Source: Gnetum montanum (lineage: Eukaryota > Streptophyta > Gnetopsida > Gnetales > Gnetaceae). From it: a stretch of 64,000 nucleotides of DNA. Of this stretch, positions 11,868-21,273 are shown in pieces. Position 1 is the first letter of the stretch. Every line of letters begins with the position of its first letter. Made by a program: the position numbers and the translations under genes. The DNA is taken from contig MNCI01013812.1 of assembly GCA_015680685.1 (NCBI GenBank), forward strand, positions 1,611 through 65,610, read 5' to 3'. The notes beneath the pieces are model-generated. The model was not told the DNA's origin. It saw only the letters and a list, made by a program, of their open reading frames with translations, and ran no database searches.

Positions 11868-12110
11868 ATGGCATCGAAAGGCAAACACACGCAAGAAGGA
11901 TTGGCTCAAACAAGGGAGAAACAACCAAGAATGAAAAGGGGCCAAGAATAGACCTAGGAATAACCAATTGCAACCCATGCTACAAGACCTTTTAGGGAAG
12001 AGGGTGAAGTGGAATCTATTCGTCATATTCCAGAATAAGTAGTAGCAACAAAACATTTCCATTAAGATGAGGCATAGCTCAACAAGCAAACCTTGAGGTG
12101 ACCTTGATAG
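11868..12110 (+). pseudogene. Start of the extra 3' ORF of gypsy element 1
   Basis: The reading begins ATG at 11868 as MASKGKHTQEGL, then REKQPRMKRGQE and EVESIRHIPE. It is colinear with the minus-strand reading that starts at 31651 in element 2 (MAPKQKYPQERE, then WEKQPKARRG and MESV-KIPE). It contains several stops. After about 12110 the similarity is lost, which marks the approximate truncation point of the element. Confidence 0.6.
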
Positions 12111-13760
12111 AGTTGCTTGGTGATTATTTGAGTTTAAAATTTATATCTCTACATCAAAGTTTAGAGATGTAAAACAATGACGATACAATGTCCATCAAAT
12201 AAGAGAACTCCAACCAATAGAGAAAACTATAAACTAGTTTTTCAACATTGAAAAAATAACATCCGACTTACAAACATCCTCATCTACATAATAAAGTAAG
12301 GTTTTTATCTATTTGATTTGAAAAATTTTTGTGCATTTTTCTATACATTATTTCAACTATGTGCTACTTACACATCTTTTTTATTGAGAGATAAACTATT
12401 CTACTTGCTATAAGCTCTTTTGAAAGCTACATTGTATTAAGACATTTTGTTAAAGCAAGCATTGTATAATTGTATTCTGTGACATTTACAATGATGATTG
12501 AAATGTTATGATATTTAGAACCTACATTGTATTAAGATAGAATTTAAAGCAAATATTCTATAATTGTATTCTACAACATTTACAACTAGGAATGAAATGC
12601 TTTATATCAAACTTTAGATTTGCACAAAATACAATTTTGAAAATTGTTGCTGTCTCATTGAATTTGTCCACGTCCACCTTTTCCTCCTTACCCCCTCTTG
12701 TAAATTATTTTATTCAACAAATAAAATATATTTTAAATTAATGTTGTGATAGAGACTGTTCATTGCCCAGCATGCAGCTTGCCTGGTTTCACAGCTCCTT
12801 GTTTATATACCACAACTACCTTAAAATGGAATCCTCATCCTTTTTGGTTTCGTTTCTCTTGCAAAAATATTTTACTATTTAAAGGGGCTACACCATCATC
12901 ACAATTTTTGCTTATTAACAATGTTAGGGTTTACAAAAATGCGTTAATGATCACAAATTTCAGTGAATTTGGTGAATCATAAATCGGTTTGATTGTGCCT
13001 TCGAATCCCTTATTAATAACTTCATGATTATTTTGAATAGCCTTGTAAACATTTTAAAGGCAACAATCTTTATCATTTTCACCATTAAATACATGATTCA
13101 TCATGAATTCAATTCGTTCGAACTTAACAACGTACGCTTTTAGACCAAGAATCATATCCATTTTTCTCATTTTGAACAACCTTAATTCTCATAATCATTA
13201 ATTTAATTTGCTCAAACTTAGATTGCGTACTGTGATTTCATTTTTAATTACGGTAGCGAATTGACTCAAAATAATAATAATAATAATAATTCTAACCCTG
13301 CCATTCAATGTGCCCTTGATGACCAAAATGACGTAGCCTGTCAAACTCGAAAATGGCAAAACAACTACGAAACATTCGATCAATGTGGTCAAGAGCCCAT
13401 ACCTGGCAAACCACGCAACAAATACAAAAGAAAATTTTTTTAAAAAATGAAAAACCTCCGCCCACCATACAGGTCATATTCAAGTAAAATTCGCACCCGA
13501 AAACCAAAAGAAAAAAAAAATGCTACCATTGTTTACTATTTGTGTGACTGCAATTTAAAATTGATATATGATGAGCCGGAGTATTCAAACATCCTAGCCC
13601 ATCTCAGTCCACAATAAACAAGTAAAATTAAAGGCACCACTCACCCAATTATGCGGCATCCAATTTCGCAGCCTTTCAAACTTAGAACTATCGATGCACC
13701 ATAATTTTTTTTCATAAATCCATTAATAAAAAAGCCTTTCAAAAATGGAATATGGCAGGA
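12111..13760. other. No recognisable gene
   Basis: AT-rich sequence. A phrase around cctacattgtattaagaca is repeated near 12430 and 12522 together with the following aagcaa.attgtataattgtattct, giving an approximate 95-bp direct duplication. A short aat microsatellite lies at 13270-13291. Short open frames here look like chance. Confidence 0.5.
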
Positions 13761-13769
13761 GAAGGGGGC

Positions 13770-13980
13770 TGACCAGATTGAAACTTGAGGACAGAGGATA
13801 AAAGAAGGATCGACAATGCAAGGTTGACCATTGTCGAGAGGCAGAAAAACATTTTCGACGGAGCATTCACCAGTTGAGAGAGCAAATCGTGAAGTTCAAC
13901 TAGGACATAAGCAAATTGGCTACAGAAAATAGAACCCTGTCAATGGATCTGAAAAAACTATATAGTACCAAAAAATATTA
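13770..13980 (+). other. Possible coiled-coil coding remnant
   Basis: One frame reads RRSIHQLREQIVKFN, a stop, then DISKLATENRTLSMDLKKLY. These have a heptad-like spacing of Leu/Ile and many charged residues, preceded by KKDRQCKVDHCREAEKHF. It could be a fragment of a coiled-coil or bZIP-like protein, but no basic-region signature is complete and two stops interrupt it. Confidence 0.25.
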
Positions 13981-13982
13981 AC

Positions 13983-14227
13983 CCATGTTCTAATCTTTTT
14001 TAATTTAAACATTGATTTTGTTTATTTTTCAAAAACAAGTCATCTCAAAAGAAATATAATTCACCCCATGTTCTAATCTTTTTTAAGTTAAACATTGATT
14101 TTGTTTATTTTTCAAAAACAAGTCATCTCAAAAGAAATATAATTCACCCCATGTTCTAATCTTTTTTAAGTTACATTGATTTTGTTTATTTTTCAAAAAC
14201 AATGATCTCAAAAGAAATATAATTCAC
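13983..14227. repeat. 83-bp tandem repeat, three copies
   Basis: Units start at 13983, 14066 and 14149 with ccatgttctaatctttttt and end with aaatataattcac. The first two are almost identical. The third has two short deletions. No coding role is visible. Confidence 0.95.
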
Positions 14228-14229
14228 TA

Positions 14230-14990
14230 GCATTGGTGCTTTGGTATTCTCCATTGGTTTTGAGTTAAAATAAAGTTGTACCTGTAAAGTAAGAGACAGA
14301 TTTATTATCATAGAAAAGTTAGAGCCCAAAAGAGAGAAGCATAGAAACAATGATCGAGTTACTTGAAAAAATAAAAAAAGAGCAACTATACTAACCATAA
14401 ACATCTTCGTATACTTTATTTATCAATTCTGTGTTATATATAAATTTATGTTTTAAAAAGTGATTTAATCATTAAATACACTTCTCACTCAACCATAGAA
14501 GTCTTTAACTACTCTACTATGAAAAATAATGATTGTGATATAAAATAGATGAGTAACAAGTTTATACATAAGCATGATATCAATAAATAGATTTCTTTTT
14601 CATGAGGTGGAAAAGAGAGAAATGGTTGGACAAAGAGAATTGATAAAATACCATTGAATATTAAGCTTTGCAACTTGCAACCCACTAAATAAAACCAATA
14701 AACCATGATCCTTGAAAACCAACCAAAATATCATTACTTAACATATTTATATGATATAATAATTGTTATTAAAATTAATATAATTTTTCAATACATTCGA
14801 TTTCTAACAATATGAGTATTTGTTTTTACATAGAATAAATAACAATAGAACATCATAATCATCTACATACTTAATACCACAAAGCCATTCATAGTCTCAT
14901 CAAAATTTACAAAATTACTCTATGTTGATATATTCAGAATCACTAATTTCAATGTAAACTTTTTCCCCTCATTTTTCCATAACTTACTAG
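14230..14990. other. AT-rich stretch without recognised gene
   Basis: No convincing coding region or repeat end is seen. It may contain the downstream part of the minus-strand response-regulator gene, but no domain is recognisable. Confidence 0.4.
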
Positions 14991-14999
14991 AATATTAAA

Positions 15000-15376
15000 A
15001 CCTAACTTTTCCATTTCCATCAAAAGATTGAAAGTCTACATTTTCCCATAAAAAAACTCTTGATAATATTGTCATCATTAAGCATAGTAACCTTAGGATC
15101 ATACAAAGATTCTTTTTTGTTTTTGTATGCATTAGAAAAATGTTGAATTCCATCATGACTATAAAAATAATATCTTTGATTAACATTTTTATTTAACAAG
15201 TCATATCTTGTAAAACTGTTTGGTATATCATCCACAATAATATTGCCATGATGTTTGGAACATAATTTTAGAAAAGAGCCATAATTTCCTAATTTTAATT
15301 GTTGAGGACAAACATTATATCTCTCAACATCTTCACACTCTAAATTCCAACTTTTTTCCCATGGTAAACAATATTT
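15000..15376 (-). pseudogene. Response-regulator gene, last exon, second (3') copy
   Basis: The frame reads KYCLPWEKSWNLECED, then KLGNYGSFLKLCSKHHGN, YDLLNKNVNQRYYFYSHDG and YKNKKESLYDPKV. It is clearly homologous to the exon at 15598-15924. The first residues (KYCLPWEK) align with the KYRLYLKR end of a GARP DNA-binding domain. The expected splice acceptor AG just upstream is replaced by AA, so this copy has lost it. The C-terminal half after the GARP end matches nothing I can name. Confidence 0.6.
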
Positions 15377-15469
15377 TTGTAGAATTGAAAAAAATTATTA
15401 TTGTTAAAACTACATTACTTTTATACAAACACATACTTCTTATAATACTTCATTTCATATTTTTTTTAC

Positions 15470-15558
15470 CTGGAGAACATGGTTTGCTTCTATACAAGTA
15501 GGATGATTACTATTACTTCCATGTATTATTCTTTTTGTAGTCTCATTTGATGATTGTC
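15470..15558 (-). pseudogene. Response-regulator GARP exon, second (3') copy
   Basis: The frame reads QSSNETTKRIIHGSNSNHPT, then CIEANHVLQ, corresponding to the second quarter of a GARP (Myb-like, type-B ARR) domain that ends in SHLQ before an intron. The acceptor (catttag) and donor (CAG/gtaaaa) are intact, and the phase fits the donor of exon 3. The period to the upstream copy is about 550 bp. Confidence 0.6.
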
Positions 15559-15597
15559 CTAAATGAAGATAACATATTGTTTTTGATAAAATACCTA

Positions 15598-15924
15598 TAA
15601 AAAAACATCATAACGTACAACTAATATAGCATCCTCACCATCATAAAATGATTCTTGATTGTTTCTATATGCATTTAGCAAATGTTGATTTCCATCACAA
15701 TTATAATAATGATAAGTTTGACTAACATTTCTATATGATAAGTCATACTCTATATGACTATTTGATGTACCACCAACAACAAATTTGCCATGATATCTTA
15801 TACATGATTTCTTCAAAGAGTCATCATTTCCTAATGTTACTTTTTCATGATAAATACTATTTTGATTAATATTTGTAGAATCAGAATGCAAAATCCTTTG
15901 TCTCTTCAAGGATAAATGACATTT
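15598..15924 (-). pseudogene. Response-regulator gene, last exon, first (5') copy
   Basis: The acceptor atgcag is intact. The exon begins KCHLSLKRQ, matching the KYRLYLKR end of the GARP domain. It continues with KVTLGNDDSLKKSCIRYHGK and YDLSYRNVSQTYHYYNCDG, then LLNAYRNNQESFYDGEDA. It stays open for about 108 codons and ends at a stop overlapping a possible donor (atag/gtattt). The tail is unlike any domain I recognise. Confidence 0.6.
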
Positions 15925-16019
15925 CTGCATAATTTCTAGTGATTATATTCATTTAAACTACAAAAGTTACATATGAATATGTACTTTTAATAACATTTTG
16001 TTCTTAATAGTATACCTAC

Positions 16020-16094
16020 CTGAACAGTATGTTGTGCATCTACATAAGTAGGCTGAGTATTGTCATGTTCATGTATTATTTCTTTTAAAGTCTC
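16020..16094 (-). pseudogene. Response-regulator GARP exon, first (5') copy
   Basis: The frame reads ETLKEIIHEHDNTQPT, then YVDAQHTVQ, before a good donor (CAG/gtaggta). It aligns with the second quarter of a type-B GARP domain (KKILELMNV...ASHLQ). The acceptor position has GG instead of AG and the sequence is one base shorter than the second copy, so this copy is probably not spliced correctly. Confidence 0.6.
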
Positions 16095-16177
16095 ACGTAA
16101 TAATAACCCAAAATAAAGAAAACATATGACTTAATGTAAAAGAAAAACTATATGTATAAACCAAAAAAACATATTAC

Positions 16178-16456
16178 CATATATTTGAAGCATTTTCCTA
16201 CTTGTCATAAACCTATGTTCAATTTCACTATCCTTAATTCTTTTTGAATCTTTGCTCTTATCTTTTTGCTACTTTTTCTCTAGTGTTTTTCTCATGTTTT
16301 TTCTCATTTTATTTCCACCGTAAAAACAAATATTGTGACTAATTTTTTGTTTGATCATATGTTGCCACACAGTTTTCACATCTTTCAAAAGGATAGGTTT
16401 TAAAAGATAATGACATGCTCCAAGCATAATTGCTTTGTTCATAGTATCTTCTAGCA
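16178..16456 (-). pseudogene. Type-B response regulator, exon 3: receiver C-terminus and GARP start
   Basis: The exon reads LEDTMNKAIMLGACHYLLKP, then VKTVWQHMIKQK. This is the end of a phospho-receiver domain with the conserved Lys-Pro pair, of the plant type-B (ARR) kind. After a linker with one stop (16269-16271) comes KDSEIEHRFMTSRKMLQIYG, which aligns with the W-x-V-E-L-H-x-x-F start of the GARP domain. The donor TATG/gtaata fits the known GARP intron position. Type-B regulators accept phosphate from the cytokinin relay and act as nuclear transcription factors. The exon is cut at its 5' end by the pararetrovirus block; the junction shares ctagcatca with viral sequence. Confidence 0.75.
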
Positions 16457-16458
16457 TC

Positions 16459-18558
16459 ATGTCAAAAATTAGCAACAAAGAGGCAGCTAGAGAAAAATAT
16501 AAAATTGTGCAGAAAATGCTTCAGTTCAATTTCCAGTTAGAACCAGATCAAATTTTTGAAGTTACAGCACTCTTAAAACAATGTTGCTATGAACACCCGT
16601 TAGAGTTTTGGTCCAAGGAAAGTCCAGAAGCCTACATTCCTACCATCCACAACATACCTGTGCAGTCTAAAGCCATCCAGATGCGTCGCCAAGATGAAGA
16701 AGAGGTTAGTGCACAAATTGCTGAGTTTTTAGAAAAAAAGCTAATTTGACCATCAATGTCAAATTATGCTTGTGTGTGCTTTATAGTAAGAAATCATGAA
16801 GAAGTGAAACGTGGAAAAGCACGAATGGTAATCAATTATATCCCTTTGAATGCTGTCACTGTGGATATTAAATGGCCACTTCCGAATAAAGAAGAATTGA
16901 TTCAGCGAGTTGCAGCTAAGCGGATCTTCAGCAAATTTGATTGCAAGAGTGGCTACCACCAGATTAAAATAGCTGAAACAGATATCCATAAAACAACCTT
17001 TCTAACTCCAGGCGGTTTGTACGAATGGCTCGTTATGCCATTTGGTTTAAAAAATGCACCAGCCCAGTTTCAATGCCGAATGGACAAAATCTTCAGTCCA
17101 TACTGAGACTTCATCGCCAACTACATCGACGACTTTTTAATTTTTTCCGAAACAGTAGCAGATCATCAGGAGCATCTTAAATTTTTTGCTAAGTTATGTT
17201 TAGATCATGGTATTGGCCTCTCAGCCTCCCCTCAAAAATTTCAAGTTTGTTGTCACAAGATTGAGTTTTTAGGTGTTAAAATTGAAGATGGAAAGATAAT
17301 CATGCAGCCGCATGTGTTAGAAAAAATTGTGAAATTTCCAGATCAGCTAGAATCAAAGGAACAATGCATGCGTTTTCTCGGCTGTGTTAACTACATCTCT
17401 AGGCATGTAAGTCATCTTTCTGATAAAACTGTTGCATTGAGGAAATGCCGGAATTCTTCACCATTCTAGTGGACTGCAGCAGCCACTCAAGAAGTTCGTG
17501 CGTTAAAGAAAATTAGCCAGAACTTACCACCACTAGAACCTATCTGGAAAGGTCCATTTGTATTAAATACAAACGCCAGCTATGATGCTTGGAGCACAGT
17601 ATTATTGAAGACTGGAGAACGAGAAGAAGGTGAGAAGATTTGTGCCTTTGCGTCAGGATGTTTTGCCAGTAATGAGTTAAATTATTGGCCTACTGAGAAA
17701 GAGATTCTCACCGGCATTAAGGGACTTGAAAAATTTCATGTTTACTTAATTGGTGGGACATTTATTTTAAGAACTGATTCCAGCAATCTAGCCACTCTCA
17801 TGAAACGAAGAATCACTACATCTCCAAAACTGCAGCGATTTGCATGGTGGCAGTTCCTACTCTCACAATATGATTTTTCTGTGCAGCAAATCTCCTCCAT
17901 TTAGAATGCCTTACCAGATGCCCTCACAAGGGAATTAAAAGATTTTATGTTTCAACCCCTTAGGATGAAAGTAGCAGCAGGATCTAGCTCAGGAGAATCT
18001 ACCGACAAAGAATGGAAACAATGGCCAGTAGACTCCCTTGAAGCCCGCGTTGCGTGGTGTCGTAACATCACTCGACTCTTCCCACAAGAATCCAGCAGCA
18101 GCGTGACAAGACTGTATCCAAATCTTGATATGTTTTTAAACATGGCAGGCCGCATCGACTGTATAGTCAACAACATGAAGTGGACACGTCTCGAGCCTTG
18201 CATCTTGCAACATCTCCATGAAAAGGCCGTGCACGACAACATCTTGCTCATCCGTCATCAATTATTTGCGAACCAATTCGCACGCAACTACTATAATAAT
18301 GTCTTGCAATGGACCGGATGGGAAACCGCGTTGTGTAACACTTTTCAACGCATCAACCTTTATGAAGAAGTGACCGTCTATCAAAATGAAGTGAAGATTG
18401 AACGACCACCACTCATTGAAGATGAAGACGCTCAAGATCCCTCGTCACCTCCAAGTCTACTTGAGGATATGGCCAGACTCATTCGAGCATGCCCCGATTG
18501 TCAACGCTCACGAACAAAGATGTGTAGCATTCACCGAGCTATTCTGAAAGCTCTATAG
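16459..18558 (+). pseudogene. Caulimovirid RT-RNase H, copy A
   Basis: One frame runs without frameshift from an ATG at 16459 to the stop at 18558, broken by four stops (16747, 17104, 17467 and 17902). Landmarks are ARMVINYIPLNAVT, KFDCKSGYHQIKI, MPFGLKNAPAQFQ, the catalytic YIDDF, and the RNase H stretch LNYWPTEKEIL...LRTDSSNL. The RNase H Asp in NTDAS reads NTNAS here. Compared with the inverted copy it lacks the protease. About 200 residues follow RNase H, ending in a Cys-rich CPDCQ...CSIH motif. Confidence 0.85.
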
Positions 18559-18639
18559 CGTGTCACCTAGGGAGCAATAATGTTATGTAATAATGCTCAA
18601 TAGAGCCGTCTGTGGTCGTGTCTACCAATAATGTTGCTC

Positions 18640-18991
18640 ATGCTTATCCACAGCAAAGAGCATCCACCTCAGTGTGTCCTATAAAGCTATATAAGCTAAG
18701 GCTTGCCCTTGTAAATGTATCGCAGTTTGAAGGAATAAACTTGCAGTTAGTTTGTGTGAACAAACTCTGTCTTGCAGTCTCAATGTTTGAGAGCTGATTT
18801 CTTCGTAAGAGAAGAAGATCCTCTGAAGCGTACGCTACGCGGCGTCCCCTTTAGAGTTTGTGAATAGCAGTTTAATCTGTAAGCTATCGATGTGCTACAG
18901 CACCACTCGTGATAGTGTTCACGTTCTTGATTTCTGCGATCGCGAAGTGATTTCTTTTCCTTATTTATAGCTATATATTATCACCATCGCC
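18640..18991 (+). promoter_or_regulatory. Pararetroviral promoter and leader
   Basis: This is the intergenic stretch between the RT stop and the ATG of ORF1. A TATA box (TATATAAG, 18688-18695) is the best match in the region. A polyadenylation signal lies about 40 bases downstream, as in caulimovirids where the terminally redundant RNA passes the signal twice. The leader before ORF1 is about 270 bases and contains short inverted words (gtgctacagcac near 18890). It occurs once in the block. Confidence 0.65.
18734..18766 (+). terminator. Viral polyadenylation signal followed by a perfect hairpin
   Basis: AATAAA is at 18734-18739. Ten bases further on, AGTTTGT (18749-18755) and ACAAACT (18760-18766) form a perfect 7-bp stem with a GTGA loop. 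The position just after the TATA box matches the R-region polyadenylation signal of plant pararetroviruses. A role of the hairpin in 3' processing is inference. Confidence 0.6.
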
Positions 18992-20125
18992 ATGGCTACT
19001 CCACCTAATACACCCTCTATTGATCATCCATCTTGTTCTTATACCGTTGTGTCATCTCTAGATACTACACCACCATCACCACCGTATTATCATACTTTTC
19101 CATCACCAGGTTCATATCATGCTTCCGTTAACCAAGCCCTGTTTGACCATTTTATGAACCGTGACCCAGCTGAACCGTGGGTTGCACCCCCAACTGGTAT
19201 CAGAGCCTGTGTTGAAGCAATCCTAAACCATAATCAAAATGCCAACTTTTGTACCCCTCCTATAATTCCTCAACTAGAATTTGCAAAAGCTTTAGCCAGA
19301 ATTGCAGCCAAAACCGCAGATGAACGCATAGAAATCACAAATCAATATTATCATCTCATGGGACTTATGTATAGTTCTACACCTGCTTTAGATCATCTTG
19401 GAAAGACAGATGCTTCGTTAGATGACTTGGTTTGTGTCAGACCAAGAAGACCTCGAAGTGCACCTGGCAAAATGCAAGGAGAACCGTCAAAGATTGATCA
19501 GCTTTGCAGGGACATTAAGGAAAATAGTGGACAAGTTGCAAGGCCTTCTGAATGGACAACAGATCCAATTGAATATGTGGCTCCAGGACCCTATCAGCAA
19601 GAAGATGAAGAAATCTTGCAACAGTGGAGTGAAGATAAAATCGGAGTATATCGACCAAAGATGCCTAAGATCTATGATGAAGATCTTGTTGAACAGCAAA
19701 CAACAGAAGAAGATGACATTTGGAGAAATTGGGAACAAGGTGAACAAGCAGATGCTGTGTACGATGAATATCTAGAAGATATTGATTGGGAAACGCATCG
19801 AGCCTTTATGATGCGAACAACAGATACAGAGATCGAAGACCTGACAGAAGATGAAAAGGCTGTTATCCCTTTTCATGAAGCTTTGTTAAGCAAAAAATCC
19901 TTTGTTTCGCAAGATGGGAAGATTGAATTTCCTGAACTTACCAAGGAAGCAATATATAATTTCTCAAATCTCTTCAGCCATAGGTTAACAACTTCAGTGA
20001 AGCAATCAGAAGCCATTCTGGATATCAAAGGCAATGGCATTCGCCCCGTCTTCCTACCATTCTTTACCGAAGAAGAAGTCAGCAAATGGAAGGCAGAAAA
20101 TCATCATTATGTTCATCTGGGATAA
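18992..20125 (+). CDS. Caulimovirid ORF1 (polyprotein N-terminal part), copy 1
   Basis: An open frame of 377 codons starts with ATG in a ccgccATGG-like context at the end of the leader. The N-terminus is Pro/Ser/Thr/Tyr-rich. The middle is acidic (EQQTTEEDDIWRNWEQGE). The end reads EEEVSKWKAENHHYVHLG directly before TAA. In petuvirus-like caulimovirids a YxHxG phrase begins the movement-protein domain. Here the next codons continue in the same frame after the stop, so ORF1 and the following reading are one polyprotein divided by TAA at 20123-20125. No named domain is visible upstream of that point. Confidence 0.7.
   Translation: MATPPNTPSIDHPSCSYTVVSSLDTTPPSPPYYHTFPSPGSYHASVNQALFDHFMNRDPAEPWVAPPTGIRACVEAILNHNQNANFCTPPIIPQLEFAKALARIAAKTADERIEITNQYYHLMGLMYSSTPALDHLGKTDASLDDLVCVRPRRPRSAPGKMQGEPSKIDQLCRDIKENSGQVARPSEWTTDPIEYVAPGPYQQEDEEILQQWSEDKIGVYRPKMPKIYDEDLVEQQTTEEDDIWRNWEQGEQADAVYDEYLEDIDWETHRAFMMRTTDTEIEDLTEDEKAVIPFHEALLSKKSFVSQDGKIEFPELTKEAIYNFSNLFSHRLTTSVKQSEAILDIKGNGIRPVFLPFFTEEEVSKWKAENHHYVHLG
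19195..19206 (+). promoter_or_regulatory. Primer-binding site, initiator tRNA-Met type, inside ORF1
   Basis: TGGTATCAGAGC is a perfect match to the 12-base complement of plant initiator tRNA-Met used by caulimovirids. It lies about 500 bases downstream of the TATA box, a normal distance. It also encodes part of PPTGIRAC within ORF1. In the second copy (21316-21327) the site reads tggtatcggagc, with one change. Confidence 0.75.
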
Positions 20126-21273
20126 ATCGACATCATAGTAAGTCCAAAATTTAACTATGACTTGAATGCTGAATTTCTAGTTACTTTGTTAGACAGCAGA
20201 ATTATTGGAAATGGAATAGATGATGATCCAGACACTATTTGGGAATTATCAAAAATATGTCAGTTTAAAGGTGTTTTAAATGCTGATGCCATTTGTTCAG
20301 TACAACCGAATTTTCAATTATCTTTAAATGATGAGCATATCACATCAACCTTGTTGCTTTGTGTTGAAATACATGGTGTTAAGTTATTACCAGGAAGTGT
20401 TTATGCAGCTATAGGTGCTAGAAGCACATTTCAGTTGAAAAATACTGTATTTATGAATCATAAATTAAAATGGGGAGTTAAGTTTCCTGTTGGTAGTAAG
20501 CATTTACTAGCTTGTGGAAGGTCAGTAGAAGCAGAAGCTTATGTTCAGGGATTTCCTAGAATCCAAAAATTTCTAAAAGATCAAGAATTTCAAAAAAGTC
20601 CAAAAACCAAAAAAAGATTTAGTAAATATCCTCTTCAGCAGTTTGGCAGAAATGCAATAATTAATTTAGCAGCTTTGCCCCCTATCTTACCTACTACAAA
20701 ATATCAAGATAGACCAAGCAGTAGCGCCAGTAGTAGCAAAGGCAGCAACATAGATCCCAAAGGAACATTATTTATGATGCAATTTAAGGATGTTAAGGGA
20801 AAAAGGTTACAAATCGGAGGTAAATGGCCACCAAAGGCCTCTTACCATACAACCCTTTCTGAAGACCCTGTGCCAAAAACTAGAGCCGATTGCAGTTATT
20901 TACTTGAACATAGTATTGAAGATAGTAACAATCAAAAGGAAGAAATCAGACAGCTCAACTATTTATGCCATTGGACTAGCTATTGTAGTTCAAATATCAA
21001 TAAGCTTGATGATAAGTTACAGCAGATATGGGATCATGTCAATCAGTATGAAACATTAGTCAAAGCACATAGAAAGAAAAAGAAAAGTCAGAAGGGCGCA
21101 TTTCTTAAAGAAGTTCAAAGTTTAGAAACAAAATTAGCTAAAGTTCAGACACAATCTGAAAGACCTACAAAACAAAAGCATGGTTGGGAATCACAAGAGA
21201 TCAGAAATAAAATCGAAAAGCTTAAAGCAGAAAAGAAGCTTAAACAACCAAAATCACCAGATTTAACAGCTAA
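20126..21273 (+). CDS. Caulimovirid movement-protein domain and coiled coil, copy 1
   Basis: The frame of ORF1 continues after the TAA and has its own ATG at 20162. The first 150 residues (IDIIVSPKFNYDL, VQPNFQLSLNDEH, GVKLLPGSVYAAIG) have the order seen in 30K-superfamily movement proteins of petuvirus-like caulimovirids. Those proteins move virus through plasmodesmata. A Lys-rich linker follows, then a helical charged part (LDDKLQQIWDHVNQYETL; EIRNKIEKLKAEKK) likely to form a coiled coil. It joins in frame to a second ORF1 copy at 21274, giving one 694-codon frame. Confidence 0.65.

Larger units (their letters stand above)
3401..12110 (+). mobile_element. Athila-like Ty3/gypsy element 1, 3'-truncated
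   Basis: Order of parts: 5' LTR (3401-4304), primer site (4305-4324), gag (4632-5110 and 6369-7700), protease (7778-8250), RT-RNase H (8483-10060), integrase (10140-11430), spacer, and the start of an extra ORF (11868). Athila affinity is inferred from the tRNA-Asp-type primer site, RT phrases such as FLDGYSGYNQI and MPFGLCNAP, and an ORF downstream of integrase. No 3' LTR is seen before 16451, so the 3' end and the partner target duplication (left flank catgg) are lost. All ORFs contain stops. Confidence 0.8.

Noticed and set aside
16269-16478. A complete small receiver-domain protein starting at 16478
   Set aside because: Its first residues (MLLIFDM) are read from viral sequence on the opposite strand. 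Host sequence begins only at about 16456, so it is an internal exon fragment.
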